Below are positions 35,707 to 44,165 of a stretch of DNA of 64,000 nt, one piece after another (the stretch's first letter is position 1; each line of letters opens with the position of its first letter). The stretch lies in the NCBI RefSeq assembly GCF_003014695.1, contig NZ_PYAS01000013.1:1-64000 (forward strand), given 5' to 3'. Under the pieces are notes generated by a model. It was given only the letters and a program-made list of their open reading frames with translations. It made no database searches and had not been told where the DNA came from. The translations under genes and the position numbers were made by a program. This stretch comes from Dyadobacter jiangsuensis (lineage in GTDB: Bacteria; Bacteroidota; Bacteroidia; Cytophagales; Spirosomataceae).

Positions 35707-37452
35707 ATGAAGTTACTCCCCCATTTGGCGGCCCTGCTGACCGTTGTCAGCCTGAATTTTTCTCCTGCATTTGCACAGCATTCGGACGCGATCCGGTTGA
35801 ATCAGGTCGGATTTTATACCGCAGCACCCAAAGTAGCGGTTATTGCTGCCGAAGCGGGAGGTACATTTGAGGTGAAGGAGGCTAAGTCGGGAAAAACGGT
35901 TTTAAAAGGAAAACTAGGGGAAGTTCGCACGAGCCAGCATTCGGGAAAGCACACCCGGCTGGCGGATTTCAGTAAGCTGCAAAAGCCGGGAGCCTATGTC
36001 ATTGAAATAGCAGGATTGGGAAAGTCTGCCGTATTCAGCATCGGTGACCGCGTCCATCGAAGCGTTGCCGAGGCCGCATTGAAAGGGTACTATTATCAGC
36101 GTGCTTCCATTGAGCTACCCGAAAAATATGCAGGCAAGTGGGCGCGCCCTGCCGGGCACCCCGATGAGAAGGTGTTGATTCATGCGTCGGCTGTTTCGGA
36201 CCGGCGGCCTGAGAATACTGTAATTTCTTCGCCAAGAGGTTGGTATGATGCTGGGGATTACAATAAATACATCGTCAATTCCGGCATTACGATGGGAACA
36301 TTACTCTCGTTATACGAGGATTATCCGCTCTATTTCGAAGATTTTAACACCAATATTCCCGAGAGCAACAACGGTGTTCCCGATTTACTCGATGAGATTG
36401 TCTGGAACCTGCGATGGATGCTCACGATGCAGGATCCCGCGGACGGAGGTGTTTACCACAAGCTTACGAACCCGCGTTTCGATGGGATGATTATGCCGGA
36501 TGCCGCGAAAAATCCCCGGTATGTGGTGCAGAAAGGCACCGCTGCAACGCTGGATTTCGTTGCGGTAATGGCACAGGCGTCGCGGGTGTTCAAAAATTTT
36601 GACAATAAATTCCCCGGCCTTGCCGATTCCTGCATTACGTCGGCTGTGAAGGGCTGGCAGTGGGCCGAAAAGCATCCGGCCGTCCTGTACAACCAGGAAG
36701 CTATGAATAAGGAGTTTGATCCCGACGTGGTTACCGGAGCGTACGGCGACCGTTCCGTGAAGGATGAGTGGATTTGGGCGGCGAGTGAAATGTATGCCGC
36801 TGCGGGTAAGCCTGAGTATATCAAAAATATCGATCTGGAATTGCAGCAACCCATGACCCTGCCGACTTGGAGCCAGGTGAAAACATTGGGATACTACACA
36901 TTGCTCCGTTTTGCAGAAGCTTTGAAATTGCCCTCGGAGCAGTTTGATGCATTGCGGAAGAATGTTCTGAGTTACGCAGATAACCTTTTGACAAACCTGG
37001 AAGCGCAACCATATCATACCGTAATGGGCAAAATGGCACAGGATTATGCCTGGGGCAGCAGCTCGGTGGCGGCTAACCAGGGAATTGCGTTGCTGTATGC
37101 CTATCGCCTGTCAAAAGATCAAAAGTACCTTCACGCGGCATTGGGTAACCTCGATTACCTGCTCGGGCGCAATGTAACCGGCTACTGTTTCCTCACAGGC
37201 TTTGGCGCGAAGCGTGTCATGCATCCGCATCATCGCCTTTCGATAGCCGATGGAATCGTAGACCCCTTACCGGGCTTGCTCTCGGGTGGCCCTAATCCGG
37301 GGCAGCAGGACAAATGCGCGGGTTACCCGAACAAATTTGCCGACGAGTCGTTCACCGATAACGATTGCTCATACGCCTCCAATGAGATCGCGATAAATTG
37401 GAATGCACCAATGGTTTATCTCGCCGCTGCAATGGAAGCAACGATGAAATAG
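35707..37452 (+). CDS. Glycoside hydrolase family 9 (endoglucanase-like)
   Basis: A 581-residue exported enzyme. The ATG at 35707 begins a signal peptide ending SPAFAQ. Residues ~24-110 are the N-terminal Ig-like (CelD-N) domain (AIRLNQVGFYTAAPKVAVI). The (alpha/alpha)6 catalytic domain follows with GWYDAGDYNKYIVNSGI; D181 and D184 are the base-side aspartates. The region VTGYCFLTGFGAKRVMHPHHR and the proton donor E560 in SYASNEIAINWNAP are intact. GH9 enzymes cleave beta-1,4-glucans such as cellulose or mixed-linkage glucan. It has no type IX sorting domain and no SusC/D partner next to it. Confidence 0.93.
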   Translation: MKLLPHLAALLTVVSLNFSPAFAQHSDAIRLNQVGFYTAAPKVAVIAAEAGGTFEVKEAKSGKTVLKGKLGEVRTSQHSGKHTRLADFSKLQKPGAYVIEIAGLGKSAVFSIGDRVHRSVAEAALKGYYYQRASIELPEKYAGKWARPAGHPDEKVLIHASAVSDRRPENTVISSPRGWYDAGDYNKYIVNSGITMGTLLSLYEDYPLYFEDFNTNIPESNNGVPDLLDEIVWNLRWMLTMQDPADGGVYHKLTNPRFDGMIMPDAAKNPRYVVQKGTAATLDFVAVMAQASRVFKNFDNKFPGLADSCITSAVKGWQWAEKHPAVLYNQEAMNKEFDPDVVTGAYGDRSVKDEWIWAASEMYAAAGKPEYIKNIDLELQQPMTLPTWSQVKTLGYYTLLRFAEALKLPSEQFDALRKNVLSYADNLLTNLEAQPYHTVMGKMAQDYAWGSSSVAANQGIALLYAYRLSKDQKYLHAALGNLDYLLGRNVTGYCFLTGFGAKRVMHPHHRLSIADGIVDPLPGLLSGGPNPGQQDKCAGYPNKFADESFTDNDCSYASNEIAINWNAPMVYLAAAMEATMK

Positions 37453-37459
37453 GCGTGGT

Positions 37460-37666
37460 TCAAGCCTTTTTGCCTTTTACCGGAACCGTCTCAGGCGTTT
37501 CGTTATACCCCTTTTTCTGGGTCATATTTACCTTCTCCGATTTTCGGATGGATTCCTGTTTGAGGACTCCCGAAGGTTTTCGGCTATCATCTCTTTGTTT
37601 CGATTTGCTTTTTGGCCCGCCGTGGCTTGGCGAGCCGCCTTCTACATTGTTGGTTTGCGTTTTCAT
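37460..37666 (-). CDS. Small basic disordered protein
   Basis: A 68-residue frame rich in Lys, Ser, Gly and Pro (EGGSPSHGGPKSKSKQRDD, QKKGYNETPETVPVKGKKA). It has no Cys, signal or membrane segment and would be unstructured. It is convergent with the GH9 gene (7-bp gap) and divergent from the acyl-CoA dehydrogenase gene. Nothing else occupies this stretch, and the composition is protein-like, so a real gene is plausible but not certain. Confidence 0.45.
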   Translation of the reverse strand: MKTQTNNVEGGSPSHGGPKSKSKQRDDSRKPSGVLKQESIRKSEKVNMTQKKGYNETPETVPVKGKKA

Positions 37667-37788
37667 GGTTTTTCAGGTTTTGACTGGTACCTGCAAATTC
37701 CATTCCCGTTGGCGTCACTTTTTTAGGGTAGTGCAGTAGAACCGCCCGCGGAGCGGACTCTTTATCAAATCACAATCCAACAAACCAG

Positions 37789-39147
37789 ATGAATCTTTTC
37801 AAATCCATTTCTCAGATACGCGATCTCCTCAAATCCATCGATATCGAAGCCGTAGCAAAGCTTTCCCGGAAAGTTGACCTGAACCAGTTAATGGGTGTGG
37901 TTTCTAAAATGAGCGATGACGACCTCGGCAAAATGCTCAAATTCATGCAAGCGGGGTCCGGCAAAAAGAAAGTTCCGCCTGCCGTTAATGGGGATTTTTA
38001 TGAACTGGGGGCGACGCTCAATCCCGAGGAACGAGAAATTCAGCTCAGAGTGAGGGAGTTTATGGAAACGGAAATCCGGCCGATTGCGAATTACTATTGG
38101 AACAATGCGCAGTTTCCGATGCACGTCATACCGCTGATGGCCAAGCTGAACATCTGCGGCCTTACCTACCATGGCTACGGCTGCGCCGGGCGGTCGGCAT
38201 TGCTGGAAGGGTTCATAGCGATGGAAATGGCGCGTGTCGATTCGTCCATTTCAACATTCTTTGGCGTGCACAGCGGGCTCGCGATGGGCTCTATTTACCT
38301 GTGCGGTTCGGAGGAGCAGAAGCAGCAATGGCTCCCCGTCATGCAGCGAATGGAGTTGATAGGTGCCTTCGGGCTCACAGAGCCGGAGGTGGGTTCCGGA
38401 GCCGCGGGCGGCCTCACCACCACCTGCAAGCGGGAAGGTGACGAATGGGTTATTAACGGACAAAAGAAATGGATCGGCAATGCTACCTTCTCGGATATCA
38501 CGATTATCTGGGCCCGTAATGTGGATGATAACCAGGTAAAAGGATTTATCGTGCGCAAAGAAAACCCTGGTTTTAAAGCCGAAAAAATGGAGGATAAAAT
38601 GGCGCTCCGCACCGTACAGAATGCTTTGATCACATTGACCGACTGCCGTGTACCCGAGGCCGACCGGCTTCAAAATGCGAACTCGTTCAAAGATACTGCC
38701 AATGTGCTGCGCATGACCCGCGCGGGCGTTGCATGGCAGGCGGTCGGCTGCGGGCGCGGGGCGTACGAGCTGGCTTTGAAATACACAATGGAAAGAAAGC
38801 AGTTCGGCAGGCCCATAGCCGGTTTTCAGTTGGTACAGGACCTGCTGGTAACGATGCTGGGCGATCTCACGGCTATGCAGACGATGGTGTACAGGCTGTC
38901 CCAGTTGCAGGACGCGGGCGACTTGGCCGACGAGCATGCGTCCCTCGCGAAGGTTTTCTGTACGCTGCGTATGCGCTCCATCGTAGACCATGCGCGCGAG
39001 CTGTTCGGAGGCAATGGTATCCTGCTCGAATACGACATTGCCCGCTTCGTGGCCGATGCCGAAGCCATTTACTCTTACGAAGGCACGAAGGAAATCAATT
39101 CGCTGATCGTCGGAAGGGCAATTACAGGGGAGAGTGCGTTTGTATAA
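37789..39147 (+). CDS. Acyl-CoA dehydrogenase, glutaryl-CoA-dehydrogenase-like
   Basis: A 452-residue FAD enzyme that introduces a double bond in an acyl-CoA thioester. Signature regions: AFGLTEPEVGSGAAGGLTT (FAD site), VINGQKKWIGNA, RKQFGRPIAGFQLVQ, ELFGGNGILLEYDIAR, and the catalytic base E431 in SYEGTKEINSLIVGRAITG. The position and context of this Glu match glutaryl-CoA dehydrogenase rather than isovaleryl-CoA dehydrogenase. Residues 1-65 form an extra N-terminal helical region (IRDLLKSIDIEAVAKLSRKVDL) not usual in the family. The true substrate is uncertain. It is monocistronic with a terminator after it. Confidence 0.88.
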   Translation: MNLFKSISQIRDLLKSIDIEAVAKLSRKVDLNQLMGVVSKMSDDDLGKMLKFMQAGSGKKKVPPAVNGDFYELGATLNPEEREIQLRVREFMETEIRPIANYYWNNAQFPMHVIPLMAKLNICGLTYHGYGCAGRSALLEGFIAMEMARVDSSISTFFGVHSGLAMGSIYLCGSEEQKQQWLPVMQRMELIGAFGLTEPEVGSGAAGGLTTTCKREGDEWVINGQKKWIGNATFSDITIIWARNVDDNQVKGFIVRKENPGFKAEKMEDKMALRTVQNALITLTDCRVPEADRLQNANSFKDTANVLRMTRAGVAWQAVGCGRGAYELALKYTMERKQFGRPIAGFQLVQDLLVTMLGDLTAMQTMVYRLSQLQDAGDLADEHASLAKVFCTLRMRSIVDHARELFGGNGILLEYDIARFVADAEAIYSYEGTKEINSLIVGRAITGESAFV

Positions 39148-39150
39148 TGC

Positions 39151-39189
39151 GAAAACAGGTGCATAGGCCGCTATAATGTGCCTGTTTTC
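39151..39189. terminator. Hairpin between convergent genes
   Basis: GAAAACAGG (39151-39159) pairs with CCTGTTTTC (39181-39189), and the stem can be extended by wobble pairs. The right arm lies inside the 3' end of the thioredoxin-like gene. A T-rich tail (ATTTTATT) serves the forward direction. Confidence 0.6.
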
Positions 39190-40553
39190 ATTTTATTAAG
39201 GCGTATTTCAAAAGATTCGTAGGCCATACCCGAAACCTTTTGCGCTTCTACTGCTTTGGTTTGCCATTCAATGGCCTCTTCTTTTTTGCCCAGTTTATAA
39301 AGTATGTGTGCATAGGTATCAATAAAGTTAGGGTCTCCCAACCGAAATGGAGTGACGGCATTTGATCTTTTGGCATTGGATAAGTCCATCGATCTTTTCG
39401 ACCAGGTCAATGCTTTTTCCAGTAATTCCCTGTCTCGGGTAAGCTCGTAGAAATGATAGGCATGTTCATTGAGTTCCAGATAAACAAACTGGGAAGGCGG
39501 CGCTATGGCCATGGACATGACCGTTATGTCACGTTCCCGTTTGCCGCGTTTAGACATAAAAAAGGTTTGCTGCGCTTTAAAGGCAGCATCGTCCATAGCA
39601 TCAAGGGAATCGACAGTTAACGGCATGTATTTGCTTTCGATCAGCTTTGCTGCGTTTTCAAAATATCGCCGCGTATCACCGATCCGATAGTAGTATTTGA
39701 CCATCCATTTGGCCGAATCGATTTCACCTTGAGACCGGTTTTTTCCCTGAGCTTCCCTGGCAAATTCAGCGATTTGCGAGGCCATTTTATCGTCCCGCTT
39801 ATGCGTGGCTATGCGGAATGAATTTTCAAGAATTCCCTCATTCATAGCCTTCCGTTCGTCGGGTTTAGCCGAATTGAATATACTGTCGGTTATTGATTTA
39901 GGTGTTTTGGTTTTAATGGTTTGATAGGCCAGGCTGTTTACTGCGGGGGAAAATTCAAATATCCCTTTGACAATCTTGAAACTGCTGAGCGAATCGGTGC
40001 TGAGAGATCTGACGTACTCGTCGAGCAGGTCATCAATGGCCATAGACGACTCCCTCCTTTTAATCATAAATTCCCTCATGAATGCCGGTGCGCGCACGCC
40101 TGCTTTATATTCTCTTTCGTAGTCGGGCAATTGCTTTTTTCCTTTGCGGTCGAGCGCCCGTTCAGCACCATTTAAATAGGTATATGAATCGCCCGTGGAA
40201 CCATTGTTTACATGCAGGATATTTCCGTCAGAATCTACATAAAGCGACATCAGCGAACTCATGATCCGGAATTTCTGCGCCAGGTTTTGCCCATTGGAGG
40301 TACCTACATTGCAGCGAATGGAAATGAATTCCTCATCGAAGATCTTTTTAAGTACCGGGCTGCTAAAACCCATGGAAGCCACTTCGTTGCATTGGACACA
40401 TTCGCTGTTTTCAAAATGGATAAAAATAAGTTTATCCTGTTCTTTTGCCTGTTTGGAAAGCTCTTTCCAGAGCGTATTGCTATCAATGAACGTAATTTGA
40501 CCGCGGCTGTGAAAGGAAATGATCAATGCAATTGCCAGTACAATTTGCTTCAT
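39171..40553 (-). CDS. Exported thioredoxin-fold protein with helical repeat domain
   Basis: A 460-residue exported protein. The signal peptide covers residues 1-18 (ending FHSRGQ). Residues ~22-140 form a thioredoxin-like domain with the active-site pair C52-VQ-C55 (FENSECVQCNEVAS), though the residues between the two Cys differ from classic CGPC. Residues ~150-460 are mainly helical, and the last ~100 look TPR-like (YELTRDRELLEKALTWSKRSMDL, DTYAHILYKLGKKEEAIEWQTKAVEAQ). The role may be periplasmic thiol exchange or chaperoning of an outer-membrane process; that is inference. It stands alone on its strand. Confidence 0.75.
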   Translation of the reverse strand: MKQIVLAIALIISFHSRGQITFIDSNTLWKELSKQAKEQDKLIFIHFENSECVQCNEVASMGFSSPVLKKIFDEEFISIRCNVGTSNGQNLAQKFRIMSSLMSLYVDSDGNILHVNNGSTGDSYTYLNGAERALDRKGKKQLPDYEREYKAGVRAPAFMREFMIKRRESSMAIDDLLDEYVRSLSTDSLSSFKIVKGIFEFSPAVNSLAYQTIKTKTPKSITDSIFNSAKPDERKAMNEGILENSFRIATHKRDDKMASQIAEFAREAQGKNRSQGEIDSAKWMVKYYYRIGDTRRYFENAAKLIESKYMPLTVDSLDAMDDAAFKAQQTFFMSKRGKRERDITVMSMAIAPPSQFVYLELNEHAYHFYELTRDRELLEKALTWSKRSMDLSNAKRSNAVTPFRLGDPNFIDTYAHILYKLGKKEEAIEWQTKAVEAQKVSGMAYESFEIRLNKMKTGTL

Positions 40554-40717
40554 ATTCGTCAGGTTGATGAGTTTTTCAAATGTAATTTAAATTTTGTAAC
40601 CGTATATTAAAATAACATAAATGTTATAACAACTATATTCAAAGAAAACGCAGGCTTCTACAACCGTTTTTACAAATTGGGTGTCTCATACCCAAATCAT
40701 TATGCTAATTCCGACTT

Positions 40718-41083
40718 ATGAAAAAACTTCTGCTCTTCGCCTTTCTGGTCTTTATACTTTCCTGCAAAGACAATACAGTTTCGTCGACACTCAACGTATG
40801 CGGTGTAAAAGACCCAGTCCGGAATCTTCCCTGGCTGAAAGCGAAGATTGACTCTTTGAAGGCAGAAAAGCAGGAAAATATGCTCATGGTCACTGTCGGG
40901 AAGTACAAGGGTGAAATCATTTTCGATTACACTATCCTTTATATGTCTTGCAACATTTGCACAGTGTTTCGTTGCGACGGCTCCCGCGTCGACCTTTCGA
41001 AACTCACACAAGAAGAAATGCAGGAATTTACGAAAACGGTCCGGGGAGATACGCGAGGCCCCGTAATCTGGCCGGAGAAATAG
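40718..41083 (+). CDS. Small lipoprotein of unknown function
   Basis: A 121-residue lipoprotein: MKKLLLFAFLVFILSC gives a lipid-attachment Cys at residue 16, followed by KDNTVSS, a surface-export-like start. The mature part (NVCGVKDPVRNLPWLKAKIDSLKA, VTVGKYKGEIIFDYTILYMSCNICTVFRCDG) has several Cys that could pair. The pattern of CGV-DP-NLPWLK is common to small Bacteroidota lipoproteins without known function. A short 6-bp hairpin (40677-40695) lies just before the start. Confidence 0.75.
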   Translation: MKKLLLFAFLVFILSCKDNTVSSTLNVCGVKDPVRNLPWLKAKIDSLKAEKQENMLMVTVGKYKGEIIFDYTILYMSCNICTVFRCDGSRVDLSKLTQEEMQEFTKTVRGDTRGPVIWPEK

Positions 41084-41149
41084 CCCATCTTATTGCCGTT
41101 ATGCAACGACTGGTGTAATTTGTGCCGCTCAACTCAATCCGTAATCAAA

Positions 41150-41596
41150 GTGCGCGCACCCACTACCATCCGTCTCGCAACTGCCGCCGACCGCGAGGTC
41201 ATTTACGATATGATATGCGGTCTCGAAAACATGGTCCTCGATCGGCCGGGATTCGATGCGGCTTTCGATCGTAACATAGCAAGCCCGAATATCAGCTATT
41301 TCCTCGCCGAGCTGGATCGTAAACCTGTCGGAATGGTAAGCTGCCATATTCAGCCGCTATTGCATCACGCTGCCCTGGTTTCCGAAATTCAGGAAATGTA
41401 TGTGGAACCGGAATATCGCTCGCAACAGGTTGGGAAGGTATTGATGGAGCATGTTACAGCGTTTGCAAAGGGAGCGGGGGCCATTCAGATGGAAGTTACC
41501 TCGCGTGCTACGCGGGAGCAGGCGCACAAATTCTACCAGCGTGAAGGGTTCGAAAAGTCGCATGTAAAGCTCGTCAGATACTTCAAAAATGAATAA
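41150..41596 (+). CDS. GNAT-family N-acetyltransferase
   Basis: A 149-residue acetyltransferase. I place the start at GTG 41150 (VRAPTTIRLATAADREVIYDM) because the GNAT fold normally begins with such a strand; a TTG at 41093 would add 19 Cys-rich residues. Acetyl-CoA binding is shown by MYVEPEYRSQQVGKVLMEHVTAFAKGAG (motif A) and EVTSRATREQAHKFYQREGF (motif B). The acceptor is unknown. It is followed by a strong terminator. Confidence 0.85.
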   Translation: MRAPTTIRLATAADREVIYDMICGLENMVLDRPGFDAAFDRNIASPNISYFLAELDRKPVGMVSCHIQPLLHHAALVSEIQEMYVEPEYRSQQVGKVLMEHVTAFAKGAGAIQMEVTSRATREQAHKFYQREGFEKSHVKLVRYFKNE

Positions 41597-41628
41597 AAAA
41601 GCACCGGGCCAACGTCCCGGTGCTTTTT
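41595..41628. terminator. Bidirectional intrinsic terminator
   Basis: An 8-bp GC stem (GCACCGGG, 41601-41608, with 41616-41623) is flanked by A6 and T5, which extends pairing to 13 bp. It serves both the GNAT gene and the convergent small secreted protein. Confidence 0.9.
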
Positions 41629-41665
41629 GCATTACCCTAAACCTTCAACTATAACCTTTTAACTC

Positions 41666-42058
41666 TTAATATCTGTCTCTGTGACGGCCATCGCGAGACC
41701 AGCGGTCGCGGTCACGGCTCAGGCGGCGGGTATCCGACATCAGTTCGTGCAAGTCATTGCGGAGAATTCTTTCTTCACGGTTCGACAAGCGGCCGTGGCG
41801 GGCGAAATGGCGTTCCTTGTCTTCGATGTTTTCGTAGCGGTTCATCAGCATGTTCGCCTCACGGGAAGTGAGGGTGCCCCATTGTACACCGTTGGCTATA
41901 TTTTGTCGTGCTTCTCTTTGGAGTCTGTTAATGTCAGACATTCTTTCACGGCTATAACCGTCGCGGTAGCCGTCACGATCGTAACGGGGACCATATTGGG
42001 CGGAAGCATTGGTGAATCCTAATGCGAGAACCACTGCGGCAAAAAGTATCTTTTTCAT
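41666..42058 (-). CDS. Small secreted Arg-rich protein
   Basis: A 130-residue exported protein. The signal peptide is residues 1-20 (ending FTNASAQ). The mature part is unusually rich in Arg, Asp and Tyr (YDRDGYRDGYSRERMSD, LSRDRDRWSRDGRHRDRY) around a helical core (INRLQREARQNIANGVQWGTLTSREANML, NREERILRNDLHELM) that resembles small periplasmic helical sensors such as the Spy/CpxP type. It has no Cys. The function is unknown; a periplasmic stress or binding role is possible. Confidence 0.7.
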   Translation of the reverse strand: MKKILFAAVVLALGFTNASAQYGPRYDRDGYRDGYSRERMSDINRLQREARQNIANGVQWGTLTSREANMLMNRYENIEDKERHFARHGRLSNREERILRNDLHELMSDTRRLSRDRDRWSRDGRHRDRY

Positions 42059-42177
42059 AACCCAAAAGTTTTAATGTTTGTGGGTTAGAGGGCTACTTGC
42101 CGAAGAGGTTTAAAAGGGGATTGTTAACGATTGTTAAGCCGATATAAGGCCTTGGATACCAATATCATTGTGAGGGG

Positions 42178-42933
42178 TCAGGATCTGACGGCAAACGATC
42201 CAGGCTGGATCACCTTCCTGATTTCTTCCTGTGTCTCCGCCAATACCTCTTCTACTTTTTTACCGGCAGGTTCAATGCCGGGCAATACCGTGAAGCTTAA
42301 TGCGCAGAATGATTTCAAGGGGAAAATACCTTTTGGGTTCATTGCGCCCGTGCCATCGATCGCAACCGGCACGATGAGTGCGTCCGGGGCGCGTTTAAGC
42401 AGCGTAGCAACACCGCCCGACTGGAACTGTTTCATATCGCCGCTGGCAGTGCGGGTTCCTTCCGGGAAAATAATCGCAGAGGCCTTTTCGTCGTGGATCA
42501 GTTTGCCGAGGCGCGCGATTTCCATAATGGCCTGCTTGCCGTCTTTGCGGTTGATCAGCGCCGCACCGCTCTTGCGCAGGTTATAGGAAATGCTGGGAAC
42601 ACCTTTTGCAAGTTCTATTTTGGAAACAAATCGCGGACTGTATTTCCGCATATACCAATAAATAGGGGAAATGTCGTAGCTGCTCTGGTGGTTGGCTACA
42701 AATATAAGCGGCCGGTCGTTGGGTAACTGGGCAAGATTCCTAAGCTTGATACGAGCACCGGTGAGGTAGAGCCCGAATGTGAGGGAAAAATTAAGCCAGT
42801 CGACCGACACCTTGTGCGCCTTTTTGCCGAAGACGTTGAATGCGATGACCTGTATAACATGGAAAACTAATAGGGTAATACCGAAATGGATCAGGTAGAG
42901 GGCACTCAGAACGTAATCGAGGATTTTTTTCAT
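42178..42933 (-). CDS. 1-acyl-sn-glycerol-3-phosphate acyltransferase (PlsC type)
   Basis: A 251-residue inner-membrane acyltransferase that makes phosphatidic acid from lysophosphatidic acid. The N-terminus has a hydrophobic anchor (residues ~8-35). The catalytic HX4D motif is NHQSSYDI with H82 and D87. The substrate-binding FPEGTR motif is at about residue 155 (IIFPEGTRTASGDMK), and VPVAIDG is also present. The length is normal. It is divergent from an acyl-ACP desaturase gene across a gap with a 16-bp palindrome, which suggests joint control of membrane lipid composition. A perfect -7 box (TATTTTTG on the minus strand, 42948-42955) lies 15 bp before the start. Confidence 0.92.
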   Translation of the reverse strand: MKKILDYVLSALYLIHFGITLLVFHVIQVIAFNVFGKKAHKVSVDWLNFSLTFGLYLTGARIKLRNLAQLPNDRPLIFVANHQSSYDISPIYWYMRKYSPRFVSKIELAKGVPSISYNLRKSGAALINRKDGKQAIMEIARLGKLIHDEKASAIIFPEGTRTASGDMKQFQSGGVATLLKRAPDALIVPVAIDGTGAMNPKGIFPLKSFCALSFTVLPGIEPAGKKVEEVLAETQEEIRKVIQPGSFAVRS

Positions 42934-42995
42934 TCTTATTTTTTTTGCAAAAATAGTCTAAATCTGTTTTGGTTACTCCAAATTCTAAGACGTGA

Positions 42996-43011
42996 AATGA
43001 CAATTGTCATT
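42996..43011. promoter_or_regulatory. 16-bp perfect palindrome between lipid genes
   Basis: AATGACAATTGTCATT is a perfect palindrome in the 141-bp gap between the divergent PlsC and acyl-ACP desaturase genes. Its form fits the operator of a dimeric regulator such as a TetR-family lipid regulator; the regulator is not in the window. It lies about 41 bp upstream of the PlsC -7 box and 64 bp before the desaturase start. Confidence 0.6.
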
Positions 43012-43074
43012 CAAAACTTACGTATAATTCACGTTATTTGTAAAATAGTCAATAGTGTTTAAATCGAAATACCA

Positions 43075-44064
43075 ATGGATATTACGCTTTCAGCCGAAAG
43101 GCTTGAAGTAATGAAACATATAGGCAAAGACCTCGACGGGCTGATTGGAGAATACCTGAAGCCGATCGAGGAAAACTGGCAACCCGCTGATTTTCTGCCC
43201 GATGCAACGCGGGAGAATTTTTTGCATGAAGTGAAGCTTTTGCAGGAAAGTTGCCGCGACCTGCCTTATGACTACATTGCTGTGCTGATCGGAGACACGA
43301 TTACGGAAGAGGCGCTGCCTACTTACGAATCCTGGCTGGTGGATGTGATTGGTGTCAACCAGGTCGACGAGCCGGAATCCGGCTGGGTGAAATGGGTGCG
43401 TGCCTGGACGGCCGAGGAAAACCGCCACGGCGACTTGCTCAACAAGTATCTTTATCTCTCGGGCCGTGTGAATATGCGTGCCATGGAGGTTTCTACACAA
43501 TATCTCATTGCCGACGGTTTCGATATCGGCACCGACCGTGACCCTTACCGGAACTTCATTTATACTTCGTTCCAGGAGTTGGCTACCAACGTTTCGCACC
43601 GCCGTACGGCCACGCTCGCGAAGAAATTCGGTAACCCGCATTTATCGAAAATATGCGGTGTGATTGCTTCCGACGAAATGCGTCACGCAAAGGCATACAA
43701 GACATTCGTAACCCGTATCCTGGAAGTCGACCCGTCGGAGCTGATACTGGCTTTGGAAGATATGATGAAGAAAAAGATCGTGATGCCGGCGCACTTCATG
43801 CGGGAAACCGGCGTGAAAATGGGCGAAACGTTCTCACACTTCTCCGATGCCGCACAACGCCTGGGCGTGTACACGACGCTGGATTACATCGATATCCTCG
43901 AAGATTTGCTTAAAGAATGGAATATCGGTTCCGTTCGCGACATCAACGAAAGAGCGGAAAAAGCAAGAGATTACCTCATGGCTCTTCCCGCACGCCTCAG
44001 AAGAATCGCCGACCGTACCCGCATTCCGGATCTGGAATATGAGTTTAGCTGGATAAGCCGGTAA
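43075..44064 (+). CDS. Acyl-ACP desaturase (soluble di-iron)
   Basis: A 329-residue ferritin-like enzyme that introduces a cis double bond into acyl-ACP using O2 and ferredoxin. The two EExxH-type iron motifs are E114-E-N-R-H118 (TAEENRHGD) and D200-E-M-R-H204 (ASDEMRHAKAY); E168 (SFQELA) and the E78/E79 pair complete the ligands. Length and motifs match the plant stearoyl-ACP desaturase and mycobacterial DesA families. It is divergent from PlsC and shares a palindromic operator, so temperature- or lipid-linked control is plausible. A large imperfect inverted repeat follows its stop. Confidence 0.92.
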   Translation: MDITLSAERLEVMKHIGKDLDGLIGEYLKPIEENWQPADFLPDATRENFLHEVKLLQESCRDLPYDYIAVLIGDTITEEALPTYESWLVDVIGVNQVDEPESGWVKWVRAWTAEENRHGDLLNKYLYLSGRVNMRAMEVSTQYLIADGFDIGTDRDPYRNFIYTSFQELATNVSHRRTATLAKKFGNPHLSKICGVIASDEMRHAKAYKTFVTRILEVDPSELILALEDMMKKKIVMPAHFMRETGVKMGETFSHFSDAAQRLGVYTTLDYIDILEDLLKEWNIGSVRDINERAEKARDYLMALPARLRRIADRTRIPDLEYEFSWISR

Positions 44065-44067
44065 AAT

Positions 44068-44165
44068 GACGACCGACCGCTGACCGCTGACCGCCGATTT
44101 TGCCATATTGGCATGAGATCGGCCGTCAGCGGTCGGCCGTCAGCGGTCGGCCGTCGGCGGTCGCA
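44068..44165. repeat. 7-bp-phased inverted repeat between convergent genes
   Basis: The left arm (44071-44098) reads as 7-bp units GACCGAC, CGCTGAC, CGCTGAC, CGCCGAT. The right arm (44118-44164) reads as units of the type ATCGGCC, GTCAGCG, GTCGGCC. The arms are nearly complementary, and the loop holds its own hairpin (TGCCATATTGGCA, 44101-44113). It can fold into a long branched hairpin and may serve as a bidirectional terminator without a T-run. Confidence 0.8.

Noticed and set aside
41093..41149. TTG-started 19-residue extension of the GNAT protein
   Set aside because: The extension (PLCNDWCNLC) lies outside the fold; GTG 41150 gives the usual family start.
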